Assembly (NCBI GenBank): GCA_029255685.2
Contig: CM055312.2
Coordinates: forward strand, 18,748,649-18,812,648
Direction of reading: 5' to 3'
Origin: Silene conica
Lineage: Eukaryota > Streptophyta > Magnoliopsida > Caryophyllales > Caryophyllaceae
Length of the DNA stretch: 64,000 nucleotides
In this document: piece after piece, positions 46,404 to 57,062 of the stretch
Numbering within the stretch: the first letter of the stretch is position 1
Layout: each line of letters opens with the position of its first letter
Notes under the pieces: generated by a model
Databases searched by the model: none
The model's input: only the letters and a program-made list of their open reading frames with translations
Told to the model about the DNA's origin: nothing
Made by a program: the position numbers and the translations under genes

Positions 46404-46931
46404 TGTTGGAAATGTATGCTTCAAAAGAAGCGTCACACAAGTTCCAAAACTTCCGAAACTAATTATTCGGTCTACTATATTTGAATGTGTGTTTTCACAT
46501 ACTGATTGTTGTGGTCTTCTAAGGATGACTACGTTTTTCCAAGGGTGATTTTACAATCTTCTAAAAAACATTTACGAGACACAATAAATTATCGTCTGGA
46601 TCTTTCCTACCTCTCTTATAAATAGAGTGTTGAACTCTCATTTCAATATACAACAATTCACTCTCATTCTCCCTTTTTCTAAAATCTCTCCAAATCTGTT
46701 CTTAGCTGATTTTGGCAACGTTCTGTTAGTAGTCCTCATTTCGAGCCTTTGTCGTACATCTTAGACACGGACGTCGTGTAGCCCTGGGGGTTGGTTGCCA
46801 AGAGGCCGTGTGTAATTGAGCGGGGCAAACTCAACTTTAGGGCAGTGATTCTTATGACGCCACGACTTCTTTCCTAAAGTTCTGTAAGTTTTATTCTGTT
46901 CATTGTTTATTTATTTGTCATACCGCCTACA
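46404..46931 (+). repeat. LARD-like element 3' LTR
   Basis: 528 bp, co-linear with 43208-43727. It carries a short extra segment near 46440 (a second CAAAACTTCC-like stretch) and scattered substitutions. Confidence 0.85.
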
Positions 46932-47886
46932 CATCCTTCCCAAAATAGTAGGTAAAAAAGTTTGATATCTCTTCTATGAGATATGCTTGGCAAATAGATC
47001 CTTCCACGTGAGCTTTGTTACCGATTTTTCTTTTCAAATGATATAGAAACCTATAATCTACAAAATTAGTGATGTAATATAAATACAATTATGAATTTTA
47101 AATTTGATTATTCTTAAGATATATTAAGGATAGCTCTCAAATGAATACATTCATCTATAGTGTACAAGTCCTCTAACTTTTGCCTCATATGGCAAATGAA
47201 TTGGTAAATGCTCCATGGAGTTGAAAAATGTCGCAGGGAAAATTTTCTCGAGTTTACAAATAATTTTAGGAATGTTACGCTCTAATCGAACCATATCCTC
47301 AACCCTCAATAACGAGGAGCATATATCCCGAAAAAATTGACTAATTTCTGTCTAAGTGTTCCACACATTTTGAGGAAGAAGTTCTCTTACAGAGATAGGA
47401 AGTAGTCTCTCTATAAACATATGACAGTCATGGCTTTTTAATCCAAAAAGTCGATACTGTTTCATATCGATACACCTCCCTCAGTTAGAAGAGTAACCAT
47501 ATGGGAACTTCAAGTCATGTATCCATTCACATAAGACTCTTTTTTGTTCCTTATTTAGGACATAAGGTGTTTTTGGCATAGCCTATCTACCATATTTAGT
47601 GCTTTCATTAACATTCAGTTTACGACGTTTACAATGTTTAGCCATGTCTTTTCTTGCACTAACTGTGTCCTTTGTTTTCTCTTTCACATCCATTATTGTG
47701 TTTATTATTTGATTAAATACATTTTTCTCAACGTGCATCATGTTAAGATTATGTCTAATTAGTAACTTACGCCAATATGGGAGCTGCCAGAAAATATTTT
47801 GTCTTTTCCATCCATCTGTCTTATTTTTTTATTCTCCGTCCTAATAGAAAAATCGGTACCCTTAGGTAGGCATGAGAAACAATACA
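46932..47886 (-). pseudogene. CACTA TNP2 transposase, central part
   Basis: Minus-strand translation from 47886 gives blocks typical of plant TNP2 (En/Spm): KDKIFWQLPYWRKLLIRHNL, NMMHVEKNV, LCEWIHDLKFPYGYSSN, QYRLFGLKSHDCH, then LRVEDMVRLERNIPKIICKL, MEHLPIHLPYEA and the start of the DUF4218-like region up to 46937. In-frame stops are at 47583-47585, 47482-47484 and 47352-47354, and at least one indel shifts the frame between the first two. TNP2 cuts CACTA ends. The 5' part is missing because LINE sequence begins at 47888, and the 3' part resumes at 43207. Confidence 0.75.
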
Positions 47887-47887
<1 letters not shown>

Positions 47888-47926
<39 letters not shown>

Positions 47927-47946
47927 GTTATTATTTGTTGTTGTTG

Positions 47947-47984
<38 letters not shown>

Positions 47985-47990
47985 TATTAT
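47888..47990 (+). repeat. ATT/GTT microsatellite forming the 3' tail of LINE copy A
   Basis: A compound run of ATT, then GTT, then ATT units. On the minus strand it is a (TAA/AAT)n tail directly after the LINE 3' UTR. Confidence 0.85.
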
Positions 47991-49500
47991 AAACCGGGAT
48001 CTTTTATTAAAAATAATGGAGAAATTACATGAAATTTGTGGGCGCCCGTGAAAGTAGCTGGGCACCCACTCCCTTAGCAATAGCAAAACTAAGGCGAGAA
48101 AAAATAAAAGCAGCTGTCCGCGACCCGGCATCCTGGGACACAAAAAACTTCTGAATCCGCTTGAGCAAAGAAACAACATCTTCTCCTAATTCCCCCAAAG
48201 AAGAGAAGGAGAAAGGCAAGAAGCCATAACCATGCCCCGCGCACAAGTCCCTGTACTTGACGCACTTCCTCCGAGCAGCATCAACCACCACCCCTCCTGG
48301 CACAAAACTAGCCATGCCCGACTGGGTCAAAGGAGAGGACCCAACCAAATCCACACAAACATCGCGCCCCCAGTCCCAAGAATAGAGCAGCAAATCAGCA
48401 AGCCGCAAAGGCCCACGCGCCCCATCGAGCAACCCTATATCCATCTCCCGACCAGTAGAGATCCCCGACCGGTAGCAAATATCCAAAAGAGTATCACGAA
48501 CAAGGTTATGCCGATGCTTGACACCAGCAACACTAACGCAAGAGACAGCATGATCCCCGAAGATATCTCCATCAAAAACCCGAGAGCAAGCCAAACAAGG
48601 CAAGGACACCGGAAACAGCGGAACACCCAAACGATAGCTGAGTACGCACCGGTAAGTCCTACTGTTCATAGTCTGCCCCAACCCAGAAATCGGGACAACC
48701 CGCAACCAATCAGATGAGCAACCTTCCAGCTGGGACTTCCAAACACAACCTGACGAGGGGTCAAAGAGAAAACCGACTCCGCCGAAGCAACAACCCTCGT
48801 GAAATAAACATCTGCCAATTTCTTCATAAGTTTGGTGGCAGCGATCTCACTAGGGTTGCGCAGAAAGTCAGAACCCGAAACCGTAACAAAAGCATCCATA
48901 GCTGACTGAAACGATGGTCCGGGGTCATGGACATCCGAAGCCCGAAGGAGCCTATTCTGCAAATCCACAGACTGCATCCGAGAAGACAGGAAAGCATAGT
49001 GCAGAACGTCACTAGCAGCGTACACACCAAGCCCACCAAAGGAGAAGGGGAGGGTGGCAAGCCGCCATTGCCAGTCACCAAAACCCGGTCCTGAAGCAGT
49101 GACAATACGCTCTAGATGAGAACACAAAGCCGCGTAAAAAATAGGCGCAACTGACCCGAAAACATCAGGGGAACAAGTACACAAAGCGAGGTAAAGCTTC
49201 GAGATACCAGTACATGCCCGGAGCAAAAGAAGCTCACACTGCGGATCATCAATCAGAGAGACGGAGTCCAAGAGCCCAATAGTCCGTGTCACTCTCCCCA
49301 TCACAACCTCACTGCGAAAATCTGGACACACGCTCACCGGGCCACCAAGGACCTGGACACCGCGCATAGGGCGAGCAATATCAGAAGGAAAAACACCCAA
49401 ATCCCGGCTTCGGGGGTCTTCAGAAGGCCAAAATACCTCGGTCTTGCCAATATTAAGATGGAGTCCCGATCGCGGCCCATCCTCCATAATTTCATGTATT
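47991..49500 (-). pseudogene. Non-LTR retrotransposon copy A, 5'-truncated
   Basis: Covers the region after the RT catalytic core to the C terminus. It starts at MEDGPRSGLHLN near 49498, runs through KTEVFWPS, then to a C-terminal zinc cluster (CLACSRVF...GDHAVSC: two Cys, His, Cys), RH-x-H and an endonuclease-like segment (LADLLLYSWDWGRDVCVDL). It ends APTNFM-stop at 48025. One frameshift lies near 48745. The 3' UTR is only about 35 bp before the (TAA)n tail. RT motifs are absent, so the copy is dead on arrival. It is closely similar to copy B. Confidence 0.8.
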
Positions 49501-49510
49501 AAAATGAATA

Positions 49511-49528
49511 TATTATTATTATTATTAT

Positions 49529-49565
<37 letters not shown>

Positions 49566-49577
49566 CCCATATAACAA

Positions 49578-49612
<35 letters not shown>
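49511..49612 (+). repeat. Compound microsatellite: ATT run, 32 T, spacer, ATT run
   Basis: ATT units (49511-49530) are followed by 32 consecutive T (49531-49562), the spacer AATCCCATATAACAATATT and a second ATT run to about 49612. On the minus strand this is a composite tail behind LINE copy B that merges into the truncation point of copy A. Confidence 0.85.
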
Positions 49613-49614
<2 letters not shown>

Positions 49615-50077
49615 AAAAGACTGGAAAAATTACATGAAATTTGTGGGCACCCGCGAAACTAGCTGGGCGCCCACTCCCTTAGCAATAGCAAAACTAAGGC
49701 GAGAAAAAATAAAAGCAGCGCTCCGCGATCCGGCATCCTGGGACACAGAAAACTTCTGAATCCGCTTGAACAAGGAAACGACATCTTCCCCTAACTCCCC
49801 CAAAGAAGAGAAGGAGAAAGGCAAGAAGCCATAACCATGCCCCGCGCACAAGTCCCTGTACTTGGCGCACTTCCTCCTAGCAGCATCAACCACCACCCCT
49901 CCTGGCACAAAATCAGCCATGCCCGACTGAGTCAAAGGAGAGGACCCAACCAAATCCACACAAACATCGCGTCCCCTGTCCCAAGAATAGAGCAGCAAAT
50001 CCGCAGGCCGCAAAGCTACCCCCGCATCATCGAGCAACCCAATATCCACCTCCCGACCAGTAGAGATCCATGACCGG
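49613..50077 (-). pseudogene. Non-LTR retrotransposon copy B, C-terminal part
   Basis: Holds the final about 145 codons of copy B: GREVDIGLLDD, RPADLLLYSWDRGRDVCVDL (endonuclease-like block), then the conserved C terminus ending at 49630. It is the 3' continuation of 60300-63677; the Tat element is inserted at the duplicated ACCGG. Confidence 0.82.
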
Positions 50078-50599
50078 TGTTTTGGTAAAATTTCTACCGG
50101 GTCAATGTTTATGTGATGCGGGTCAAAGTGTCAACCAATATTAAAATCTAGCGTATAAACGAATATAAGAACAGAAGAAATAAAGAATGACACAAGAAGG
50201 TTTTGGTGACGCGGAAAAACCCAATGAGGGAAACAACCGCGGGGGGAACGAAATCCCACCAATATTTTTACTATGATCGAGTGATTTCACTGCTTTTTTA
50301 TGATTACAAGTGTTTGCGCAAGTATATGATTTACCACGTAAGAACTGAGATAATAAAATGCCCTAGCTTCCTTTTTATAGCTGCGAATTACTTCGTTCAA
50401 CTGACTTATTCTGTTGCTGGAATGTGGGAGGGAATATAGGGGAATATCTTTTTAGGGTTTTGACCCATTCCCTTATTCCAACAGCTTTTTTCTGCTTTGA
50501 TTCGTGCCTGGCCTGGTTCTGGGCTGCTTCTGATCTGCTCCTGTGGTGGGTTTTTATCTTTTGGGCCCAGTAGCGAGATGTGGATTTTTGGGCTAAACA
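50078..50599 (-). repeat. Tat 3' LTR
   Basis: 522 bp, TGTTTTGG to GGGCTAAACA on the + strand. It is the 3' LTR because the polypurine tract lies at its inner side. Confidence 0.92.
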
Positions 50600-50613
50600 A
50601 TTTCCCCCAAATT
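50600..50613 (-). promoter_or_regulatory. Tat polypurine tract
   Basis: AATTTGGGGGAAAT on the minus strand lies directly before the 3' LTR start TGTTTAGCCC. Confidence 0.8.
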
Positions 50614-50847
50614 TCAGCCTTATTTCGGCTTTAATTGGGCTGGAATTTCCCTGTTCCCAAACTTGTTTCTGGAATTTACTCGGGTAGTTGAGGTTTTGCT
50701 GACGATGCTCACGTGGGCTACCCACTAGGCTACTTTTTCAACCGCCTATTGATGGTATGTCCCCTCAACTATTTCAACTTCCCGCTTGCATTTACTTTTA
50801 ACTTTTGAATTCAAATTTTACTCTTTCTTTTAACCGTTCCTTTCTCC

Positions 50848-50854
50848 TATAAAT
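50848..50854 (+). promoter_or_regulatory. Candidate TATA box of the antisense gene
   Basis: TATAAAT lies 129 bp before the ATG at 50983 and is followed by a CT-rich leader. It would give a plus-strand promoter inside the element, independent of the LTR. No experimental support can be read from sequence. Confidence 0.45.
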
Positions 50855-50982
50855 TACCTCTTATCCGATTTTTTCACTTTTACCATCTTCAAAGTTTACT
50901 TCCCTTTACTTGCTTTCTCGCTCTTTCTTGCTTTTTCTTGCTTTTCTTCTCACAGTAAAAACCTTTTACCGCTTCTTTCGTC

Positions 50983-53095
50983 ATGTCTGCTCCTGGATCC
51001 TCTTCCGCTACTCCTTCCTCTAATCCTGCTCCTGCTGGGTCTTCTGGATCCAGCTCTGCTTCGGGGGACTACTCTGGTCCCTTCCCGTCGCAGAAGCTGC
51101 TTGCGGCTAAGCATTTATGCGATTCCTCTTTCAACGAATCTCATGCCTCTTTCATCAAGCTTCGATTCGGATTTCCGGAGGGGGTGGTTTATCACTTTCC
51201 TCTTGCCGGCGAGAAGGCCGATTTTGAGAGGGAGGGATGGACTTGTCTCTATGAATATCCTTTCCGTCTGGGTCTCAGATTTCCTTTTCCTGACTTGATT
51301 GTAGATTTTCTGAAGTTAACCAAATTAGCTATGTGCCAGATTGCTCCGCATGCATGGAGAATCTTGCTCAGTATTTGTGCTCTGAACCGTGAACGGGGGC
51401 TGAACATTGGTTTGGCTGACTTGGGGCAGTGGTTCACCCCTCGTTCTCTGGGTCATTCTCAGTGCACCATTCGCAGTCATGACAATATGCCTTCTGCCAT
51501 TATCTTTTCCACTACTCCAGATGACAGTAAGGGGTTTACCCGCTTTATCTTCGTCAAGATTGACACATTGCCTTCCTCTCCTGATTATATTTTCTCTGCA
51601 TGGCAGCCTGTGGAAGGTATTGGTTTTGCTCTGGCATTCTTTTGATTTTCCTTACTTTATTGTTTTTTCGTCTGTTTCTGATGGTTTGTTAGTCTCTGCA
51701 GGTCGTAGCTTGGCTAAGCTTCCTGACTCTGCTGATCCCCCTACTTCCAAGGCCAAACTCCTGGACCTTCCTGCCGAGGAGAGGACGTTCTCCAAGCTGG
51801 TCCGGGATGCTGCTGTTCTGGTGGTGAAGAAAGAGGGTATGGTATTTTTGATGTTCTTTGTTTTCTTTGGGTGGACCTGCGTTTATTCTACTCTGATTTC
51901 TGCTGTCACCTTTTCAGGCAAGCCCAGAGTAGACGTGAGCAGGGTGATGCAGCTACGCAGAAAAAGGTTGGCTTCTGGGGACGCGGGGTCCTCAAAGAAG
52001 ACGAAAATGGACGATGTGGAGGGGAGCTCTGCTGGATCCGGGTCCAAGGCTGCCCCTATTGAAGTTGACACTGTTGATCTGGTCCAGGAACCCGTTCCTG
52101 AGGCTCCCTATGTTGATCCTTCTCCTCTCAAGATTCCTCCCTCCGTTCATACTCCTGGTTACAAGCCAGTTTTGGAGCAGCTGCCTCTGCCACCTTCTGG
52201 AGAAGGTTTATCTTCTTCTTCTTCTTTGCGCCTGGAGCTCCCAGCGGATTTTGGTGGGTCCAGGACCCATCTCTGGCCTACCTTGGACTCACTACTTTTC
52301 CCCGCCTCTGCCTCTATTATGGAAACTCGTCCTTTCAAGGACTTGATCAGGCGTACTGCGGAGGTTTCCTTTGAGGTAACCCTCCTTTTTCTTTTCCTTT
52401 TTTCTTCTTTTTTCTTCTTTCTGTTTTCCCTGACCTGGTCTGGACTTCCAGGTCCTGGAGCTGTCACTTTGTTCTAAACGACAGAGTGAGGCCTTGCTGG
52501 CTGAACTTCATTGTTCGAAGGCGGCTCAATCTGAGGCTTTGAGGAGGAGGCAGGAGGTGGAGAGGATGCAGGAGGCCCTGGCAAAGAAGGAGCGGGAGTT
52601 ATCAGAGAAGTTAAGATTGGAGGAGACCTTGAGGGAAAGTCTGCGGCAGGCTGTTGAGCGTTCTCGCCAGGATGTGGCTAAGGGCCAGGAGATGCTCAAA
52701 GCTCAGGAGGAGGCTTCTCAGAACCAGCTAGCCACGGCTCACTCTAAGCTGGAGAGGGCCTTGACTTCAGAGGCGGACCTGGTGCTGAAGGTGGAGGCTC
52801 TGGAGCAGAAGAAGGCTGGTCTGCAGAGGGCGTTAATTGAAGCTGTTGCTTATACTGCTGCTGAGACCCGGTGAAGTGTGTTCTGGAGTTCCAGGAGGGT
52901 AGCCATACTACCTGGGACTTAGCAGCTTTGGAGAAGGCCTTTGCTTCTGACTTTCCCGAGGGTTTAAACATGGACCTGATTTCTGACGATGATGAGGAAG
53001 AAGATGGGGTGGGGTCCCAAGATGTTGGAGAGGAGGTGACCTCTGACCCCACCGATGCTGATGTAGCTGCTGCTGGGCCTACTCCTGATGAGTAG
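50983..53095 (+). CDS. Tat antisense-ORF protein, four exons, one frameshift
   Basis: The coding strand is opposite to gag-pol. Exons 50983-51616, 51702-51836, 51918-52375 and 52452-53095 join in frame with GT-AG introns and CT-rich acceptors, giving about 620 residues. The N terminus is Ser/Pro-rich; residues about 30-210 form the conserved block (FPEGVVYHFP, EGWTCLYEYPF, PHAWRILLSICAL). The middle is acidic and Pro-rich. Exon 4 encodes a long coiled coil (52494-52870) and an Asp/Glu-rich C terminus. Near 52870 one base appears to be missing, shifting the frame after AAETR, so this copy would lose its C terminus. Extra antisense genes are reported for Tat elements, but their function is unknown. 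Confidence 0.75.
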
Positions 53096-53747
53096 GTTTT
53101 GTTAAAAATTTATCTGCTGGGCCCTAGTATGGGCGTTAATATTTTGTTTTGAACTCTGGATGCCCCTGCGTGGGCTTAACTGTTGTAATTTTTTTTGCTA
53201 CTGGTCCGGGTGGACCAGTAAAAACAATGCTGCTTTGGGGCTGCCTTGGGCAGCCTTTCTTTTAATCGTATGACCCCCGTTGTAGGGGTTTTGCTCTATC
53301 TGTTGGTTTCTTGCCGTTTTTCTGGCGTTTTCTTTTGTACATGCATGTTTCGTTTGTGTTTTGGCCATCGCTGTTTTGGTGTGCTGGCCTGGTGTTTTAT
53401 ATACCCATCCCTATACTGGGGTGCCAGGCTTGACTTAGGTTCTCCTACGATCAGTGCAGATTTCCTCTTTAGGTCAGTCCACTAGGATAAGTAAATTCTG
53501 GTCTAGAAAATAAGTAATGAAATTTTTCCTTTTAAAAGACTTAAAAATTGAAAAATGCACCAAGGTTTGAAATTACAAGACCTAGATTACTAAACTTAGG
53601 TTAAAAATATAAAGGCAAGATATCATTCTAAACTTAGGTTTATAAAAAATATAAAGGTAAGACAAAATTTTAAGCTGAACCAGAGTAAACTTTATACAGA
53701 GTAGAACCTGAGTCTAAGGGAGCTGCTCTGGTCTGGTGGAGGCACCT
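53096..53747. other. Spacer between the convergent antisense gene and pol
   Basis: About 650 bp, T-rich on the + strand side after the antisense gene and A-rich near pol. Presumably it holds the 3' UTRs of both transcripts. The open frame 53246-53485 has no family features. Confidence 0.5.
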
Positions 53748-55658
53748 TTAGATGATATACTTTTTTAAGTGAAGTATATTCCATGATCTGGGTATCATTT
53801 CCCCTTCCATTGTCATTAGCCTGTAGGCCCCATTACCAACTATGCTCTCAACCTGGTATGGGCCCTCCCAGTTGTAAGCAAACTTTCCAGCTTGTCTGTT
53901 CTTGGTGTTCTGGAACACCTTTCTCAGGACCAGATCTCCTACTTGCAGGGTTCTTATCCTGACATTTTTGTTGTAGCTTCGAGCCACCATCTGCTTGTAT
54001 GAGGCCATTATGACGTAGGCACTGGTCCTGAGTTCATCAACAGTGTCCAGGCTACTGGCCAATTCCACTTGGTTCTGGCCCTCAGTTATACACCCGTACC
54101 TGTGGGTTGGGACTTTGACCTCAGAAGGAATTACCGCTTCTGCTCCGAAGACAAGGCTGAATGGGGTCTGACCTGTTGCTACTTTTGGAGTAGTTCTGTC
54201 AGCCCATAGGACCAGAGGAAGTTCCTCTGCCCATTTCCCTCCCATTTCTTGTAGTTTCTTTTTCATATTCTCAATGATGATCTTATTACTAGACGCAGCT
54301 TGTCCATTGGACTGGGGGTTCCTGGGGGTAGATTTCTGGAGTGATACATTCCACCCAGCACAGAAAGCCTCGGTTTTCTTCCCAATGAATTGGGAACCAT
54401 TGTCACATATTATTTCTGAAGGTATGCCAAATCTGGTGAATATATTGCGCTTAATAAAAGAGATGACCTGTGCTTCGGTGGTATGGGTGAATGATTCTGC
54501 TTCGATCCATTTAGAAAAGTAATCTGTCATGGCCAGCATATACATTTTGTTTCCTGGTGCTCTGGGGAGAGGTCCCACAATATCCATCCCCCACTTCATA
54601 AAAGGCCATGGGGATATGATCGGGTGCAGAGGCTCTGTTGGTTGATGATTGACAGATGCGTGCCTTTGACAGGCGTCACATTTCCTTGCATACTCCTTTG
54701 CGTCCTTGCGCATTGTGGGCCAGAAATATCCCATTCTGAGGGCTCTATTGGACAGGCTTCTTCCCCCTGCATGATTTCCACAGTCTCCGCTGTGGAGGTC
54801 ATGCAAGACTGTCTGCGCCTCAGTCTGGTCCAGGCATCGCAGATATGGCCCTGCTAATGATTTCCGAAACAGGATTCCATCAATCAGTAGGAATCTGGAG
54901 GCCTTCATTCTGAAACTGCGTGCTTCTTTCTTACTGCTGGGCTGGATATCATGCTGCAACCAGTCCAGGTATGGCTTTCGCCAGTCTTGTTCTGACTCCT
55001 GGTCTGGGTTGTTGCTGCAGATAGGTAGCTCCTCCTGGTCCGAATCTGGTCCAGGAATGGCTGGTCTGAGGGCATGGGTGATTGGAATACCGGCTACGTC
55101 GGCTGGTTTGAAGGTTGAGCCTAGAGTTGCCAGTGCATCTGCCTCTGCGTTCTGTTCTCTGGGTACTTGCTGGATGCAGAATTCCACGAATCTGCTGATT
55201 AACTCCTTTGCCACACACAAGTAGGCCACCATTGTGGGGTCTCTTGCTTCGTATGTTCCATTGACATGATTCACAATTAGTTGTGAATCATTGTATACAT
55301 TAACATGGTTGATTCCCATGTCCAGGGCTAGTTGCAGTCCCAGGACTAGGGCTTCATACTCAGCCACATTATTTGTGGTCTTGAACTCACATCGGACTGC
55401 TTGGGTGATTAGATCCCCTTCTGGTGATCGGAGGATCAACCCAACTCCGGACCCTCTGGCGTTTGAAGCTCCATCTACTCGTAACTCCCAGGTGCCTGGT
55501 TTGGCACCCTGGCGTAGGTGCAGGATTTCCTGCTCTGCATGGGTCTGGAGTGCTGGGCTGAAATCGGAGACAAAGTCTGCAAGGGCTTGTGACTTTATGG
55601 CTGTGCGTGGTTCAAACTGGAGATCATAGCCACTGAGGTGCACAGACCACTTAGCCAT
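53748..55658 (-). pseudogene. Tat second RNase H and integrase, catalytic Glu lost
   Basis: 636 codons open. Residues about 60-180 are an additional RNase H domain (DGAS at Asp62, acidic residues near 100, 124 and 174), a Tat hallmark. Integrase follows with a zinc finger (about His289 to Cys330) and catalytic Asp359 and Asp419. The third DD35E residue, expected at 455, is Ala in the GQAASSNK block (GCG where GAG would encode Glu). The C terminus has VGDLVLRKV and GPYQV motifs of the GPY/F module. Upstream in the same frame a TGA (55659-55661) separates it from the reverse transcriptase. Confidence 0.85.
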
Positions 55659-55784
55659 TCACCCTGATAATTCTGGCTTTCTCATAACCGTCTTGAGTGG
55701 GTGATTGGTAACCACTGAGATGGTATGAGACTCGAAGTACGGACGCAGCTTATAGGATGCTGTGACCAATACCAATACTAGTTT

Positions 55785-57062
55785 CTACAGTGAGGTATAC
55801 CTTGCTTCTGCTGGCAGTAATGACTTGCTGACGTAGTACACCGGGTGCTGAGCTCCTTCGTACTGTCGGACCAGAACTGCACTTACTGCTGCTTCGGTTA
55901 CTGAGAGGTACAGGAGCAGGACCTCCCCCTGCTCTGGCTTGGATAGCAGGGGTGGGCTGCTTAGGTACTGTTTTAGTTCCTGGAATGCCTTTTCGTGCTC
56001 TGGTGTCCAATTAAACTTCTGGCTTTTTCTGAGAATGTCATAGAATAATTTGCACCGGTCTGAGGATCTGGATATAAACCTGCTCAGGGCTGCTACTCTT
56101 CCCGTCAGACGCTGCACATCTTTTGGCTTCTGGGGTGATTCCAGCTGCAAAACTGCTTTGATCTGTTCCGTGCTGGCTTCTATCCCTCTCTGTGTTACCA
56201 TATACCCTAGGAATTTCCCACTGGGAACTCCAAAGGTACACTTAGCTGGATTCAGCTTCATCTTGTACTTCCGGAGGGTGTTGAATGTTTCCTCCAGGTG
56301 CTGGGTGTGGTCTGCTGATTGCTTGGATTTGACCACCATATCATCTATGTAGACTTCCATATTACGTCCTATCTGGTCTTTGAACATCATATTGACGAGC
56401 CGCTGGTACGTGGAACCAGCATTCTTAAGGTCGAAGGGCATTACGTTGTAGCAGTAGATGCCTCTTTCGGACCTGAATGCTGTCTTTTCCTGGTCTGTCG
56501 GGTCCATTTTGATCTGGTTATACCCGCTCCAGGCATCTAGGAAAGTCAACATTTCGTGGCCTGCAGTGGCGTCTACCATAGCATCTATGTGTGGCAAGGG
56601 GAATGGGTCCTTGGGGCAGGCCTTATTCAGGTCTGTGAAATCCACGCAGACCCTCCACTTGCCATTCTTTTTTGGTACCACCACCACATTAGATAGCCAT
56701 TCAGGGTACCTGACTTCCCTGATCTTTCCTGCCTCCAGAAGGTTATCCACCTCCTGGTTTATGATCTGATGTCTTTCTGCCGCGAATTTCCTGCGCCTCT
56801 GTTGTACTGGTCTGAATCCTAGATCTATGATGAGCTTGTGTGTTATGATTTCTGGGTCTATACCAATCATATCTTTGTGGGACCAGGCGAAGCAGCCCAC
56901 ATTCTTTCTGAGCAGCTGGAGGAGCTGCTGGCGTAGATCTCCAGAGCATTCTGAGCCTATGAACACGGTTCTTTCTGGGTGCTGCTCATCCAGGTGGACC
57001 TCATCGATTTCTGCCTGCTGGGGCTCGATGTACTCCTCCTGGATACGCAGATGCTGTAATTG
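55785..57062 (-). pseudogene. Tat reverse transcriptase and first RNase H
   Basis: Continues the protease frame after a TAG at 57063-57065 and ends at a TAG (55785-55787), with pol sequence readable on both sides. Counting from the ATG at 56966, motif A carries Asp144 and the active-site box is YIDD (206-209). Motif B reads MPFDLKNAGSTYQ, where Gly is usual in place of Asp and Ala in place of Ser. The N-terminal part of the first RNase H follows, ending KSLLPAEARYTSL. It copies element RNA to DNA; here it is interrupted on both sides. Confidence 0.88.

Larger units (their letters stand above)
43208..46931 (+). mobile_element. Non-autonomous LTR retrotransposon without coding (LARD-like, copia-type ends)
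   Basis: LTRs at 43208-43727 and 46404-46931 start TGTTGGAAATG and end CCGCCTACA. The polypurine tract CACGTGGGGGAT abuts the 3' LTR, and a perfect CATCC duplication (43203-43207, 46932-46936) flanks the element. The 2.68-kb interior has no Gag, protease, RT or integrase. No Met primer site follows the 5' LTR. LTRs differ at roughly 24 positions plus small indels, making it the oldest dated insertion here. It split the CACTA TNP2 gene. Confidence 0.88.

Noticed and set aside
47799..48179. Open frames encoding poly-Leu/Ile or poly-Asn runs
   Set aside because: Artefacts of the ATT/GTT microsatellite; the same applies near 49444-49662.
50375..50725. Frame reading through the Tat LTR and joined to LINE sequence (also 60075-60407)
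   Set aside because: A chance fusion created by the insertion; the LTR part is non-coding and the same stretch occurs in both LTRs.
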